This document shows, one piece after another, positions 52,100 to 60,982 of a stretch of DNA of 64,000 bases (its first letter is position 1; each line of letters opens with the position of its first letter). Made by a program: the position numbers and the translations under genes. The DNA comes from Phycisphaerales bacterium (GTDB lineage Bacteria; Planctomycetota; Phycisphaerae; Phycisphaerales; SM1A02). The DNA lies in assembly GCA_009691785.1 (NCBI GenBank), contig SIAM01000003.1, forward strand, positions 29,289-93,288, in the 5' to 3' direction. The notes beneath the pieces were generated by a model. It was not told the origin of the DNA. It did not search any database and saw only the letters and a list, made by a program, of their open reading frames with translations.

Positions 52100-53389
52100 T
52101 TAACGATCAAGTTCGGCGGCGATGATGTTCAAACTTCCAATCACGGCCACGGCGTCTGCAAGTTGGTGGCCCTCCAACAACTTGGCGATGCTTTGAAAAT
52201 TCACAAAACTCGGTGGACGGCAACGCGCGCGCCACGGATATTTCCCGCCGCCGCCAACCACAAAGAAACCCAGCTCGCCATTGGGGCTTTCAACGCAGGA
52301 ATAACTCTCGCCCAGCGGAACATCCCAACCGCGGTTGTGCATGACCAATTCAAACAACTGAATCGTGCCTTCAATGCTGCCGTACACATCGCCCTTTTCG
52401 GGAATCACGGTCTTGGAATCGGCGCCCACATTGATTGAGCCGCCAGGAATCTTGTCGATCAGTTGATCAATGATGGCGATGCTTTGCTTCATCTCCTCCA
52501 TGCGGATCAAGTAGCGCGAGAAGCAATCGCCGGCGCTGGCCACGGCAACATTAAACTTCACGGCCTCGGCGCCTTGCCCGTCCCAATTATTTTCAAAGCA
52601 CAAGTACGGTTCGTTCTTGCGCACATCGCGGCGCACGCCACTGGCGCGCGCAACGGGACCAGTCAAACTCCACGCAATGGCGTCCTCCATGGAAATGGCT
52701 CCAACGCCTTCAAGTCGATCGCGGAAAATGCGGTTGCGATTCAGCAGCGACTCCAAATCAGCCAACGACTTGGCCATGCGCACATGGATGAAATTTTTCA
52801 CCATGCGCTTGAACACCTCGTCATCGGGCAAATCGCGCCACGCCCCGCCCACGCGCGTCCAATCGGGGTGGTAGCGCTGGCCGCTTACATATTCAAGAAT
52901 GTCGTAGATAAATTCGCGCTCGTTGAAGCCATACAAGAAACCGGTGAACGCGCCCAAGTCCAGCGCCGCGGCGCCAGCGCACAGCAAATGGCTTTGCAAG
53001 CGACCCATTTCCGCCATGATGGTGCGGATCACTTTGCAGCGCGGGTTCACATCAATGCCCAGCAACTTCTCAACTGCATTGTGCCACGCAATGTCGTTCA
53101 CAATTGGACTGGAATAATCCATGCGGCTGACGGTGCACACATATTGATTCCAATCGTGGTGCTCGCCCAACTTCTCAAAGCCCGAATGCAAATATCCAAT
53201 GTGCGGCGTCACGCGCGCAATGCGTTCGCCGTCTAGTTCCAGCACCAAACGCAAAGTGGTGTGCGTGGCGGGATGAGCTGGACCAAAATTCAATATCCAT
53301 CGATCAGGCGACTGGATATGGTCCTTCAGGTAATCCGTATTTTCGACATCAAGACCGTAAGTCTCGTCGGGCGACAGTGTGTAAGGCAT
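52100..53389 (-). CDS. nuoD: NADH-quinone oxidoreductase subunit D
   Basis: 429 aa from ATG 53389; the frame opens 31 codons earlier, but TATACT nine bases before this ATG and the family N-terminus favour it. 49-kDa-type subunit forming the quinone pocket. Key His in N-F-G-P-A-H-P-A-T-H; also T-P-H-I-G-Y-L-H-S-G-F-E-K and the C-terminal I-G-S-L-N-I-I-A-A-E-L-D-R. nuoA, B and C are not upstream, so the operon is split from its usual partners. Confidence 0.96.
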   Translation of the reverse strand: MPYTLSPDETYGLDVENTDYLKDHIQSPDRWILNFGPAHPATHTTLRLVLELDGERIARVTPHIGYLHSGFEKLGEHHDWNQYVCTVSRMDYSSPIVNDIAWHNAVEKLLGIDVNPRCKVIRTIMAEMGRLQSHLLCAGAAALDLGAFTGFLYGFNEREFIYDILEYVSGQRYHPDWTRVGGAWRDLPDDEVFKRMVKNFIHVRMAKSLADLESLLNRNRIFRDRLEGVGAISMEDAIAWSLTGPVARASGVRRDVRKNEPYLCFENNWDGQGAEAVKFNVAVASAGDCFSRYLIRMEEMKQSIAIIDQLIDKIPGGSINVGADSKTVIPEKGDVYGSIEGTIQLFELVMHNRGWDVPLGESYSCVESPNGELGFFVVGGGGKYPWRARCRPPSFVNFQSIAKLLEGHQLADAVAVIGSLNIIAAELDR

Positions 53390-53398
53390 GGAACGGCG

Positions 53399-53404
53399 AG
53401 TATA
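53399..53404 (-). promoter_or_regulatory. -10 hexamer of nuoD operon
   Basis: TATACT on the minus strand, nine bases before ATG 53389; a very short or absent leader is implied. Confidence 0.45.
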
Positions 53405-53535
53405 GACAGGAATATGCAATGAGTCGTGCCGTGAATTATAAAAAATGGCCAACTGCACACGTTCGTGTTGCATCCCTTTCACGCACGCGACATGGGACAG
53501 TGCGAGGGATTTTAAATTGTAATTTGGACAGCAAA

Positions 53536-55329
53536 TTAGGCTCGAAACAAGGCGCCCATTTTTTTACCAATCATGCTGCTGGCGCCCAACAATGTAATGG
53601 TCAGCAGCGCCATAGCCCACACGCCCATCGCGCTTGCGATCAATTCGCCATCGCCTAGGCGGTCGTACAAAGTGTAAATGGCTTTGGTGATTGGATAGTC
53701 GCGCTCGCGCTGGGCCAGCAACAAACTGTCGCTGACTTCCAGCATGGAAAAACTAAACGCAAGCAACGCGCCCGCCACCAAGTTGGCCGCGATCAACGGC
53801 ACAATAATTTTTCGCATGGTGCGAAAAAGTCCCGCGCCCAAACCTTGCGCGGCTTCTTCCAATGACAAACTGGTTTGCTTCAACCCAGCCACGGCGGCGC
53901 GCGTCACATACGGCATGCGGCGAATGGCGTAGGCCACCACAAGCAGCGGAAATGGATTTGGATTGGCGCCCACAATATCCGCCACCGGCCGCAGCGGCGC
54001 GTTGCGCAACCAATCGCCCCATGTCTGTGGAAACCAGTCCGCCACGCCATTCAACATGCGCGGCATGACTCCGCCAAATGGCCACTCAAGACTCATGGCG
54101 ATAAAGCCAAACGCCATCACCAAACCCGGAACCGCCAGTGGCAACATCATCAGCGCGTCAATCATGCCGCGACCGCGAATCGTTCCGCGCGCGATCAAGC
54201 GCGCCGCCGCCAAACCAATCACAAACGCAACAACAGTGGCGCATAGCGATAAAATAAAACTATTGCGAATGCTGGAAACCGCCAACGGGTGCTTCATGGC
54301 CGTGGCCCACCCTTGCAACGTGAAGGACCGCGGCAGAATTGTTCCGTACCACTCACCTGGCAGTGAAAGACTTGCAAGAATGGTGCTGATGTGCGGCAGT
54401 CCCGCCACGCACACCACGCCGCCAACACCAATCCAGCACAACAGCGTGCCAAGAAATCCCACCTTTTTTTCGTGACGGCCAACGCTTGCCTTTGATTGCA
54501 TGGCATGCGCCTGCCCGCCCACCATGAATTTCCCCGCCACATATATTGCGATCGCTACCACCAACATCACCGCCACCAATGCGAATGGGCGCCGACTAGA
54601 TTGCATGTCTTTCAATCCGTCAAAAATTTGCACGCTGGTGACATTGCGATATTCAAACATCAACGGCGTGCCTAGTTCCGTGAAACTCCAGATGAACACA
54701 ATCACAGCGCCGGCGAACGCGCCTGGAGTGACCAGCGGCAACGTGATGCGTCGAAATCGTGTCCACGCGCCAGCGCCAAGATTGCGCGCGGCCTCTTCAA
54801 GCGCGGGATCCACGTTGGCCAACGCGGCGGTTAAATTTAAATACACGATTGGATAGAGCGAGACTATTTCAAGCAACACCACGGCCCAAAATCCGCCGCG
54901 GCCCGTGAAATCAATTCCATCTTCAAGCACGCCAAGTTTGCACAACACGGCGTTGAACGCACCTTCGCGCCCCAGCAAATGGCGCAAGCCAATCGCACCC
55001 ACAAATGGTGGCAACACCAAAGGCAGCAGCAATAAACCAGTCAGTAATCCTTTGCCTGCGAAATTAAGCCGCGCCGCGACCATGGCCAACGGTGTCGCCA
55101 GCAACAGCGTGCCCACGGTCACACAACACGCAATCGCAAGCGCGTTGAACAATCCCGCGCGCGTCACTGGATCGCGCACCACCTCCGCCACATGCCACAG
55201 CGTCCACGATGATCCATCCAGCGTCAGGAACGCGCCACGCAACACCAACCACAATGGCCACAACAGGCAACTTGCAAGAATTGCCATCAAGAAAAAAAGT
55301 TGCGCGCGTTGCCAGCCGTGTCGAGTCAC
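53536..55329 (-). CDS. two-domain ABC permease, Fe(III)/thiamine (FbpB/ThiP) type
   Basis: 597 aa from GTG 55329, six bases after TACACT. About twelve membrane helices in two homologous halves, each with an EAA loop (A-A-R-N-L-G-A-G-A-W-T-R-F in half one; E-E-A-A-Q-G-L-G-A-G-L-F-R-T in half two). This is the fused permease of the ferric-iron/thiamine ABC class. Neither a binding protein nor an ATPase gene is adjacent, so partners are elsewhere. Substrate undetermined. Confidence 0.87.
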   Translation of the reverse strand: MTRHGWQRAQLFFLMAILASCLLWPLWLVLRGAFLTLDGSSWTLWHVAEVVRDPVTRAGLFNALAIACCVTVGTLLLATPLAMVAARLNFAGKGLLTGLLLLPLVLPPFVGAIGLRHLLGREGAFNAVLCKLGVLEDGIDFTGRGGFWAVVLLEIVSLYPIVYLNLTAALANVDPALEEAARNLGAGAWTRFRRITLPLVTPGAFAGAVIVFIWSFTELGTPLMFEYRNVTSVQIFDGLKDMQSSRRPFALVAVMLVVAIAIYVAGKFMVGGQAHAMQSKASVGRHEKKVGFLGTLLCWIGVGGVVCVAGLPHISTILASLSLPGEWYGTILPRSFTLQGWATAMKHPLAVSSIRNSFILSLCATVVAFVIGLAAARLIARGTIRGRGMIDALMMLPLAVPGLVMAFGFIAMSLEWPFGGVMPRMLNGVADWFPQTWGDWLRNAPLRPVADIVGANPNPFPLLVVAYAIRRMPYVTRAAVAGLKQTSLSLEEAAQGLGAGLFRTMRKIIVPLIAANLVAGALLAFSFSMLEVSDSLLLAQRERDYPITKAIYTLYDRLGDGELIASAMGVWAMALLTITLLGASSMIGKKMGALFRA

Positions 55330-55335
55330 GCGGGC

Positions 55336-55341
55336 AGTGTA
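55336..55341 (-). promoter_or_regulatory. -10 hexamer of leaderless permease gene
   Basis: TACACT on the minus strand, GCCCGC, then GTG 55329: six-base gap, inside the 25-bp space after the subtilase-like gene. Confidence 0.45.
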
Positions 55342-55354
55342 TGAAAATTCGCGA

Positions 55355-56917
55355 TCAATTCATGTTCAAAAGAATCATCGCCACATCCGCCGAGTCAACC
55401 AATCCACTGAGATCGACATCGCTTGCGGGATCGTCGGTTCCCATATTCAGCAACACCAGGGAGACATCACCCGAGTCAATCTGTCCGCTGCCATCAACGT
55501 CGCCTTCAGTGTCAAATCCAATTGGATCAACTTGCCACGCCGCGGATATTTGCGCCGCTGTCGAACCACTGTCCATGCGCGTGATTTCAACAACATATTC
55601 CCCTTGTTGCAGGTCCTTCATGTGAACAATTTCAATATTGTCGACAGTGGATTGGCTCAATACATTGCCGCCGCCAAAACTGGCGCTGCCGGTATCGCCT
55701 TCAATGGAAAGCAACGTTGTGGCTTCATGTATGCCCCGGCGCACCCGCAAATCAAAATTGGCAAGCGTATAACTAGCCAAGTTGGTTGCCACAACCCGCG
55801 GCCATGTGATGACAAAGTCAAGCGTGGGCGTTGGTCGCGTGACGCGAAAGCGCCAATACAAATGTTGCGCGGCGCTCATAGTGAAACTTCCAAATCCAAC
55901 CGCGCCAGAACGCACGGCATTTCCCGAAATAGCGTTGCCATTTTCCCTGGCGGCGCTGATTATTTTATGCGCCATATCAATGTTCAACGCGCCAGCGCCT
56001 CGTAATGAATCCAAAGGCTTGGCAGTGATCCCGCGTTGCGCTCCGCTTTGCGGCGCGTTGTTGCTCCAACTTGCGTCCCGCGTCGCGCCCGCAAGCAACG
56101 CGGCTTTGACAACTTGCTCCCTGGCCATGGCGGACAATCCAGCGGTGGGCGCGCCCGCAAGTTGCGCCTGCTGAAACAGCAACGCCGCAGCCGCGCCAAC
56201 CGTTGGCGTGCTGTAACTCGTGCCTGAACCAGGCGCGATTATTTCCGGCTTCATTCTGCCAGGCGTGTCACTGGCCGACGCCGTCACGCCCGCGGAATGT
56301 TGTAAATCCAATCGCCCAACTGAAAGACCATTGAAGCAATCCCCCATCAATGGATAGCGAATGCTTCCTGTGCCATTGTTCTCACCATTGACCGCCAACA
56401 CGCCGTCGCGGTACATGATGTAATCCATGCGGCGAACCGCCTCGCGGTCGTAAGTTTCCTTGCCCATACCGTAGGAAGCCAGCCAAGAATTATTGTGCAC
56501 GCGCACCGATGAATTGGGTTGAACAGCGGGCAGCGTCACGCCGGTGTTAATTTTTAAATTATCCGTAATCCAATTACTCAGGTTGTACGCCCACACAGTG
56601 CTGACTCCTTTGGCCATGCTTGTATTGGCGCCATATAAATAACTCGCGACATAAGTCGCATGGGAACTGATCGCATACGGCGTGTTCATGCGCGTCACGG
56701 TTTTTCCTGTGAACTCACTTTGTGAAACATCGGGCGAGTACGCGGTGGAATTCGTCGACAATGGGGACTCCACTTGCACAACACCAATACCCGCGCCAGT
56801 TGGAGTTGCGCTACCCAGGCGCGCGACAAGCGCGCTATAGCCAGCGCTGTCAGCCAATGCGTTGCATGGCGCAACCATTGATGCCATTAATAGAAGTGTG
56901 TGGCGCGTGTCAAACAT
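55355..56917 (-). CDS. exported subtilase-like (S8) protein with dockerin-like tail
   Basis: 520 aa from ATG 56917. Signal peptide ending near N-A-L-A (residue ~22). S8-like core: His86 in S-S-H-A-T-Y-V-A and Ser234 in S-G-T-S-Y-S-T-P. The first catalytic motif, normally V-I-D-T/S-G, reads G-V-V-Q-V-E-S, so Glu50 stands where Asp is expected. A beta domain follows (~330-465). The last ~50 residues hold two dockerin/EF-hand-like units (D-V-D-G-S-G-Q-I-D-S-G-D; D-V-D-L-S-G-L-V-D-S-A-D), a typical surface-protein ending in planctomycetes. Peptidase activity uncertain. Confidence 0.78.
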   Translation of the reverse strand: MFDTRHTLLLMASMVAPCNALADSAGYSALVARLGSATPTGAGIGVVQVESPLSTNSTAYSPDVSQSEFTGKTVTRMNTPYAISSHATYVASYLYGANTSMAKGVSTVWAYNLSNWITDNLKINTGVTLPAVQPNSSVRVHNNSWLASYGMGKETYDREAVRRMDYIMYRDGVLAVNGENNGTGSIRYPLMGDCFNGLSVGRLDLQHSAGVTASASDTPGRMKPEIIAPGSGTSYSTPTVGAAAALLFQQAQLAGAPTAGLSAMAREQVVKAALLAGATRDASWSNNAPQSGAQRGITAKPLDSLRGAGALNIDMAHKIISAARENGNAISGNAVRSGAVGFGSFTMSAAQHLYWRFRVTRPTPTLDFVITWPRVVATNLASYTLANFDLRVRRGIHEATTLLSIEGDTGSASFGGGNVLSQSTVDNIEIVHMKDLQQGEYVVEITRMDSGSTAAQISAAWQVDPIGFDTEGDVDGSGQIDSGDVSLVLLNMGTDDPASDVDLSGLVDSADVAMILLNMN

Positions 56918-57056
56918 CAAACGAGTTCCAAACGTTGATTCAGAACGGTCATTTTAGCCAAATGCATAACACTTTGACCTACTCACTGAACTATGCCACC
57001 GTGAACACCGTGTGCAAATTATTTTTGAGCAAAAAACTGTATTCATGCCAAATAGA

Positions 57057-57062
57057 TACCTT
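57057..57062 (+). promoter_or_regulatory. -10 hexamer of leaderless 2-hydroxyacid dehydrogenase gene
   Basis: TACCTT, TACAGC, then ATG 57069: six-base gap. Supports the 57069 start over earlier in-frame ATGs. Confidence 0.4.
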
Positions 57063-57068
57063 TACAGC

Positions 57069-58007
57069 ATGAAACCTTTGGTCATTGTCACGCAACCGCT
57101 TTCAAATCAGCCCATTCAATGGCTTGCCACCAAGTGCGAGGTGGTTCAGGCGGCCCCTGGCCATGCCAATTTCATTGCCGCTGCGCCACGCGCCCAAGGT
57201 CTGGCCATTCGAACTGCCACTTGTGTTGACGCGAAATTATTGGAGCAATTACCACAACTGAAAGTAATCGCGCGCGCCGGCGTGGGCTTGGACCACATTG
57301 ATCTTGCGGCGTGCAAGTCGCGCAACATTCGCGTGGTGCATACTCCCGACGCCAACACGCAGGCCGTGGTTGAATATGTGCTTGCGCTTGTGTTTGACGC
57401 CATCCGTCCGCGCGTCTTTCTTTCTTCACCCGTGGACGCCATCAAATGGGAGCAAGTCCGCAACGAACTCACCGCCACGCGGCAATTAAATGAAATGACT
57501 TTTGGAATCCTTGGCTTGGGTCGAATTGGCAAACGATTGGCGCAAGCGCTGAACGCTCTTGGCTGCAAAGTTGTATTTCATGATCTGCTTGATATTGAAA
57601 GCGCGGCTCGCCAAGGCGCCGTGCCCGTGACGGCGCAAGCATTGTTTGCGCAAGCGGACATTCTTTCCATTCACATTGATGGCCGCGACAGCAACTGTGA
57701 TTTTGTCAATGCAAGTTTGATCAAGACAATGAAACCCAACGCGACATTCATCAACACCAGTCGTGGCCGCGTGGTGGAGCACCACGCCTTGGCGCAGTTT
57801 TTACATGCCAACACCGCGGCGCAGGCTCTGCTGGATGTGCATGATCCAGAGCCATTTCTTGCTGATTCCCCCATGCTTGGCCTAGCCAACGCGCATCTGG
57901 CGCCGCACCTTGCAAGCCGAACGGAAACCGCCGTGCGCAACATGAGCTGGGTGGTGCGTGATCTGGTCGCCGTGCTCAGCAATAGTGCGCCACAATTCGA
58001 GGCTTGA
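57069..58007 (+). CDS. D-2-hydroxyacid dehydrogenase (SerA-like catalytic and NAD domains)
   Basis: 312 aa. Catalytic Arg in I-N-T-S-R-G-R, Glu in D-V-H-D-P-E-P, and His in H-L-A-P-H-L-A-S form the family triad; NAD fold is F-G-I-L-G-L-G-R-I-G-K-R. The N-terminal G-V-G-L-D-H-I-D-L segment is typical of 3-phosphoglycerate dehydrogenases, but there is no ACT domain, so it could be SerA-short, a glyoxylate/hydroxypyruvate reductase or another D-2-hydroxyacid enzyme. Upstream of enolase, which acts on a neighbouring glycolytic acid. Confidence 0.85.
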   Translation: MKPLVIVTQPLSNQPIQWLATKCEVVQAAPGHANFIAAAPRAQGLAIRTATCVDAKLLEQLPQLKVIARAGVGLDHIDLAACKSRNIRVVHTPDANTQAVVEYVLALVFDAIRPRVFLSSPVDAIKWEQVRNELTATRQLNEMTFGILGLGRIGKRLAQALNALGCKVVFHDLLDIESAARQGAVPVTAQALFAQADILSIHIDGRDSNCDFVNASLIKTMKPNATFINTSRGRVVEHHALAQFLHANTAAQALLDVHDPEPFLADSPMLGLANAHLAPHLASRTETAVRNMSWVVRDLVAVLSNSAPQFEA

Positions 58008-58140
58008 AATCCACGCGATGCAAATTCCGTAACCGACTTATAGTGTCCGCTCGCAACCACAATTCGCAATCGTTCATGTGTTGAAATTTTATACAAGCGT
58101 CGTCCCGCAAACTTGCTCACCCAATCAAACGTGGAATAAA

Positions 58141-59439
58141 ATGAAGTCAGCAATACAACATATTCATGCCCGCCAAATTCTTGACTCGCGCGGCTTTCCA
58201 ACCGTCGAATGTCAAGTCACTCTTGCCGATGGAACGCGAGGTTGCGCAGCGGTTCCCTCCGGCGCCAGCACCGGCGAAAATGAAGCCGTGGAACTTCGCG
58301 ACGGCGACAAGAAAAAATACCGCGGTAAGGGCGTGCTTCAAGCCGTCGAACATGTCAATGTAAAAATCGTCGGCGCGCTGAAGGGCTTGAACGCGCTTGA
58401 TCAATCCACCATTGATCGGCTCATGATTGATCTTGATGGCACGCCCAATAAGGCCGCTCTTGGCGCCAACGCCATGTTGGCCGTCAGCCTTGCCAACGCG
58501 CACGCCGCGGCTGCCCACTCCCATCAACCCCTGTACAAATATCTTGGTGGCGATGGCGCAAAAACTTTACCCGCGCCCATGCTGAACATTCTCAATGGTG
58601 GAAAACACGCGGATAACACTGTGGATTTTCAGGAATTCATGATTCAGCCCATTGGCTTTGACACCTTCCAAGAAGCTCTGCGCGCGGGCGTGGAAATTTA
58701 TCACGCGCTCAAGGATGTGCTGCATGAAAAGCATCTTTCAACAGCCGTCGGCGACGAGGGCGGCTTCGCGCCAAATTTAAAACGCAACGAGGACGCGTGC
58801 GATCTCATCGCCACAGCGGTGGAAAAATCCGGCTACGAGCTTGGTCGTCACATCATGATTTGCCTTGACCCAGCCACCAGCGAATTGGTGAATGAGGCAA
58901 AAAAAGAAAATAAGATTGGCTACAAGTTTTTTAAGAGCGATCCCAAGCGCGTTGCCACCAGCGAGGAAATGATTGACATGTGGAGCGAGTGGCACAAGCG
59001 TTGGCCCATTCGATCCATTGAGGACGGCCTGGGCGAGGATGATTGGAGTGGGTGGAATTCACTGACAAAGCGCCTGGGCAAGACCACGCAATTGGTCGGC
59101 GACGATTTGTTCGTGACCAATCCCAAGTTTCTCTCGCGCGGCATCGCCGAACATTGCGCCAACGCAATCCTGGTCAAGGTCAATCAAATTGGCACGCTCA
59201 CCGAAACATTGGAAGCCGTGGCCATGGCGCAGAAAGCTTCGTTCAACGTCATTCTCAGCCATCGCTCGGGAGAAACAGAGGACCACACCATCGCCGACTT
59301 GGCTGTGGCCACCAATTGCGGACAAATTAAAACCGGAGCGCCGTGCCGCAGTGATCGCACCGCTAAATACAACCGTCTTCTTCGCATTGCGGAGGAACTT
59401 GGCGCGCACGCCCAATTTGGCGGCCGCTTGCTGCGCTAA
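58141..59439 (+). CDS. eno: enolase
   Basis: 432 aa from ATG 58141 ([20 protein letters not shown]); the longer frame from 58078 has no conserved sequence. Converts 2-phosphoglycerate to phosphoenolpyruvate. Conserved loops [18 protein letters not shown], metal ligands in [10 protein letters not shown] and [10 protein letters not shown], catalytic Lys in L-V-K-V-N-Q-I-G-T, and S-H-R-S-G-E-T-E-D are all present. TATAGT at 58039-58044 may be a -10 with a ~90-nt leader. Confidence 0.97.
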   Translation: MKSAIQHIHARQILDSRGFPTVECQVTLADGTRGCAAVPSGASTGENEAVELRDGDKKKYRGKGVLQAVEHVNVKIVGALKGLNALDQSTIDRLMIDLDGTPNKAALGANAMLAVSLANAHAAAAHSHQPLYKYLGGDGAKTLPAPMLNILNGGKHADNTVDFQEFMIQPIGFDTFQEALRAGVEIYHALKDVLHEKHLSTAVGDEGGFAPNLKRNEDACDLIATAVEKSGYELGRHIMICLDPATSELVNEAKKENKIGYKFFKSDPKRVATSEEMIDMWSEWHKRWPIRSIEDGLGEDDWSGWNSLTKRLGKTTQLVGDDLFVTNPKFLSRGIAEHCANAILVKVNQIGTLTETLEAVAMAQKASFNVILSHRSGETEDHTIADLAVATNCGQIKTGAPCRSDRTAKYNRLLRIAEELGAHAQFGGRLLR

Positions 59440-59553
59440 ACGCCGGACTTCGTTTCCAATGTTTACCGCACTTTAACCCGTGAATGCAATCAGGCATCGT
59501 CAACGGAAACAAGACTTACAATAACATTGCTCCACGCGATCTTTTGAAACCAT

Positions 59554-60885
59554 ATGTCCACACCAATTAATCCAATCGAACAACAGGAACTGAAAAATGT
59601 TCCCTTGCAAGTCATCACCAAACTACTTATGGTGTCGCGGCGCTTGTCGGAGTCCAGCGAACTGTCCGCGGTGCTTTCAACCGTCATTGACGCGCTGCGA
59701 GATTTATTAAACGCCGAACGCGCCACCGTCTTTGAATTTGACGCCGATGCAAATCAACTCTTCACGCAAGTCGCGCACGGCATTTCAAAATTCGGCGCCG
59801 GCGTCATTCGCATTCCAGCCAATCGCGGCATCGCCGGCGCTGTCGCGCAATCCAAAGAACCCATTCACAGTCCAGACGTCTATGCGGACCCTCGTTTTAT
59901 TCAGGACATTGATAAAGCCACAGGATTTCGCACGCGCAACATGCTCGCCATTCCATTGATTGATCACGAAGGCAACTTGATTGGCGTGGCCCAGGTGCTG
60001 AACAGTCTCCACGGTCCATTCACAATTCAAGATCAGGAAATTGCGCTTGGTCTTTCCGCGCAAGCCGCCGTCGCTATTCGCCGTGGTCGACTCATGGAAG
60101 ATCGCGTGGCGCGCGAACGCATGGAACGCGATTTGCAAGCAGCCCGCATCATTCAGCAAAGTTCATTTCCGCGCGCACTGCCGCCCATGCGACATTGGCA
60201 AGTTGCCGCCGCGAGCATTCCCGCGGAGCAATGTGGCGGCGACGCGTTTGATGTCATTCCCTTGTTGCAAGGACTTATAGTTGAGCCAAACGTATCACCA
60301 GACGAAATTGTTTTGCTGGTTGCTGACGCCACCGGCCATGGCATTGGATCCGCGCTTTCCGCCATGCAAGTGCGCGGAATGTTGCGTATTGGGCTACGTC
60401 TTAAGCAAGGCGTGCGCCGCATTGCAGAAGAGGCCAATCGCCAACTCTGCCAGGATTTGCCCATGGGTCGCTTTGTCACGGCGTGGTACGCACGTATTTC
60501 ACTGCACAGCGGCATCGTTGAAAATTACGCAGCCGGTCAAGGACCCATCATTCATTATCGCAGGCGCGAGAACGATTTCATTACGTTGCCCACCGACAAC
60601 GCTCCGCTTGGCGTGATGATCGACGATTTGAACGCCGAGTCCACCATGATCACAATGCATGCAGGAGATATTCTGATTGCCCTGACCGATGGTTATTACG
60701 AATCCGAAGGCAAGGATGGCCATCAATATCAGGAGTTACCCGTGCTTGATTTAGTGCGCAAGCACCGCGATCAAAGCGCGGATTTTATTTTACGCGCCAT
60801 CAATGAGTCGCTCATGGATTGGACCTCCGGGGTGCCCGCTGCGGATGACCGCACGGCGATTATTTTAAAGCACCTTCCCGCATAA
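59554..60885 (+). CDS. GAF-domain PP2C (SpoIIE-type) serine phosphatase
   Basis: 443 aa. GAF domain at ~35-180 (ERATVFEFDADANQLFTQVAHG ... RNMLAIPLIDHEGNLIGVAQVLN), linker helix ERMERDLQAARIIQQSSFP (the usual coil before SpoIIE domains), then the phosphatase: metal residues G-G-D230-x2-D233, V-A-D258-A-T-G-H-G, L-T-D-G and D-D-R-T-A. All acidic ligands are intact. Such proteins dephosphorylate anti-sigma antagonists in partner-switching stress pathways; no STAS or RsbW-like gene is nearby. TACAAT at 59517-59522 may be a -10. Confidence 0.92.
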   Translation: MSTPINPIEQQELKNVPLQVITKLLMVSRRLSESSELSAVLSTVIDALRDLLNAERATVFEFDADANQLFTQVAHGISKFGAGVIRIPANRGIAGAVAQSKEPIHSPDVYADPRFIQDIDKATGFRTRNMLAIPLIDHEGNLIGVAQVLNSLHGPFTIQDQEIALGLSAQAAVAIRRGRLMEDRVARERMERDLQAARIIQQSSFPRALPPMRHWQVAAASIPAEQCGGDAFDVIPLLQGLIVEPNVSPDEIVLLVADATGHGIGSALSAMQVRGMLRIGLRLKQGVRRIAEEANRQLCQDLPMGRFVTAWYARISLHSGIVENYAAGQGPIIHYRRRENDFITLPTDNAPLGVMIDDLNAESTMITMHAGDILIALTDGYYESEGKDGHQYQELPVLDLVRKHRDQSADFILRAINESLMDWTSGVPAADDRTAIILKHLPA

Positions 60886-60982
60886 GCGCTTCATTCATTG
60901 GCGCCTGCTCGGGTTGGGTCCACATTGAAATTTTAAAAGTACGGCCACGCGCCCAGAATTACATGCTGTCACATGCCACGAT

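Noticed and set aside
54905..56005. 366-aa plus-strand ORF
   Set aside because: Runs antisense across the ABC permease and subtilase genes; low-complexity composition.
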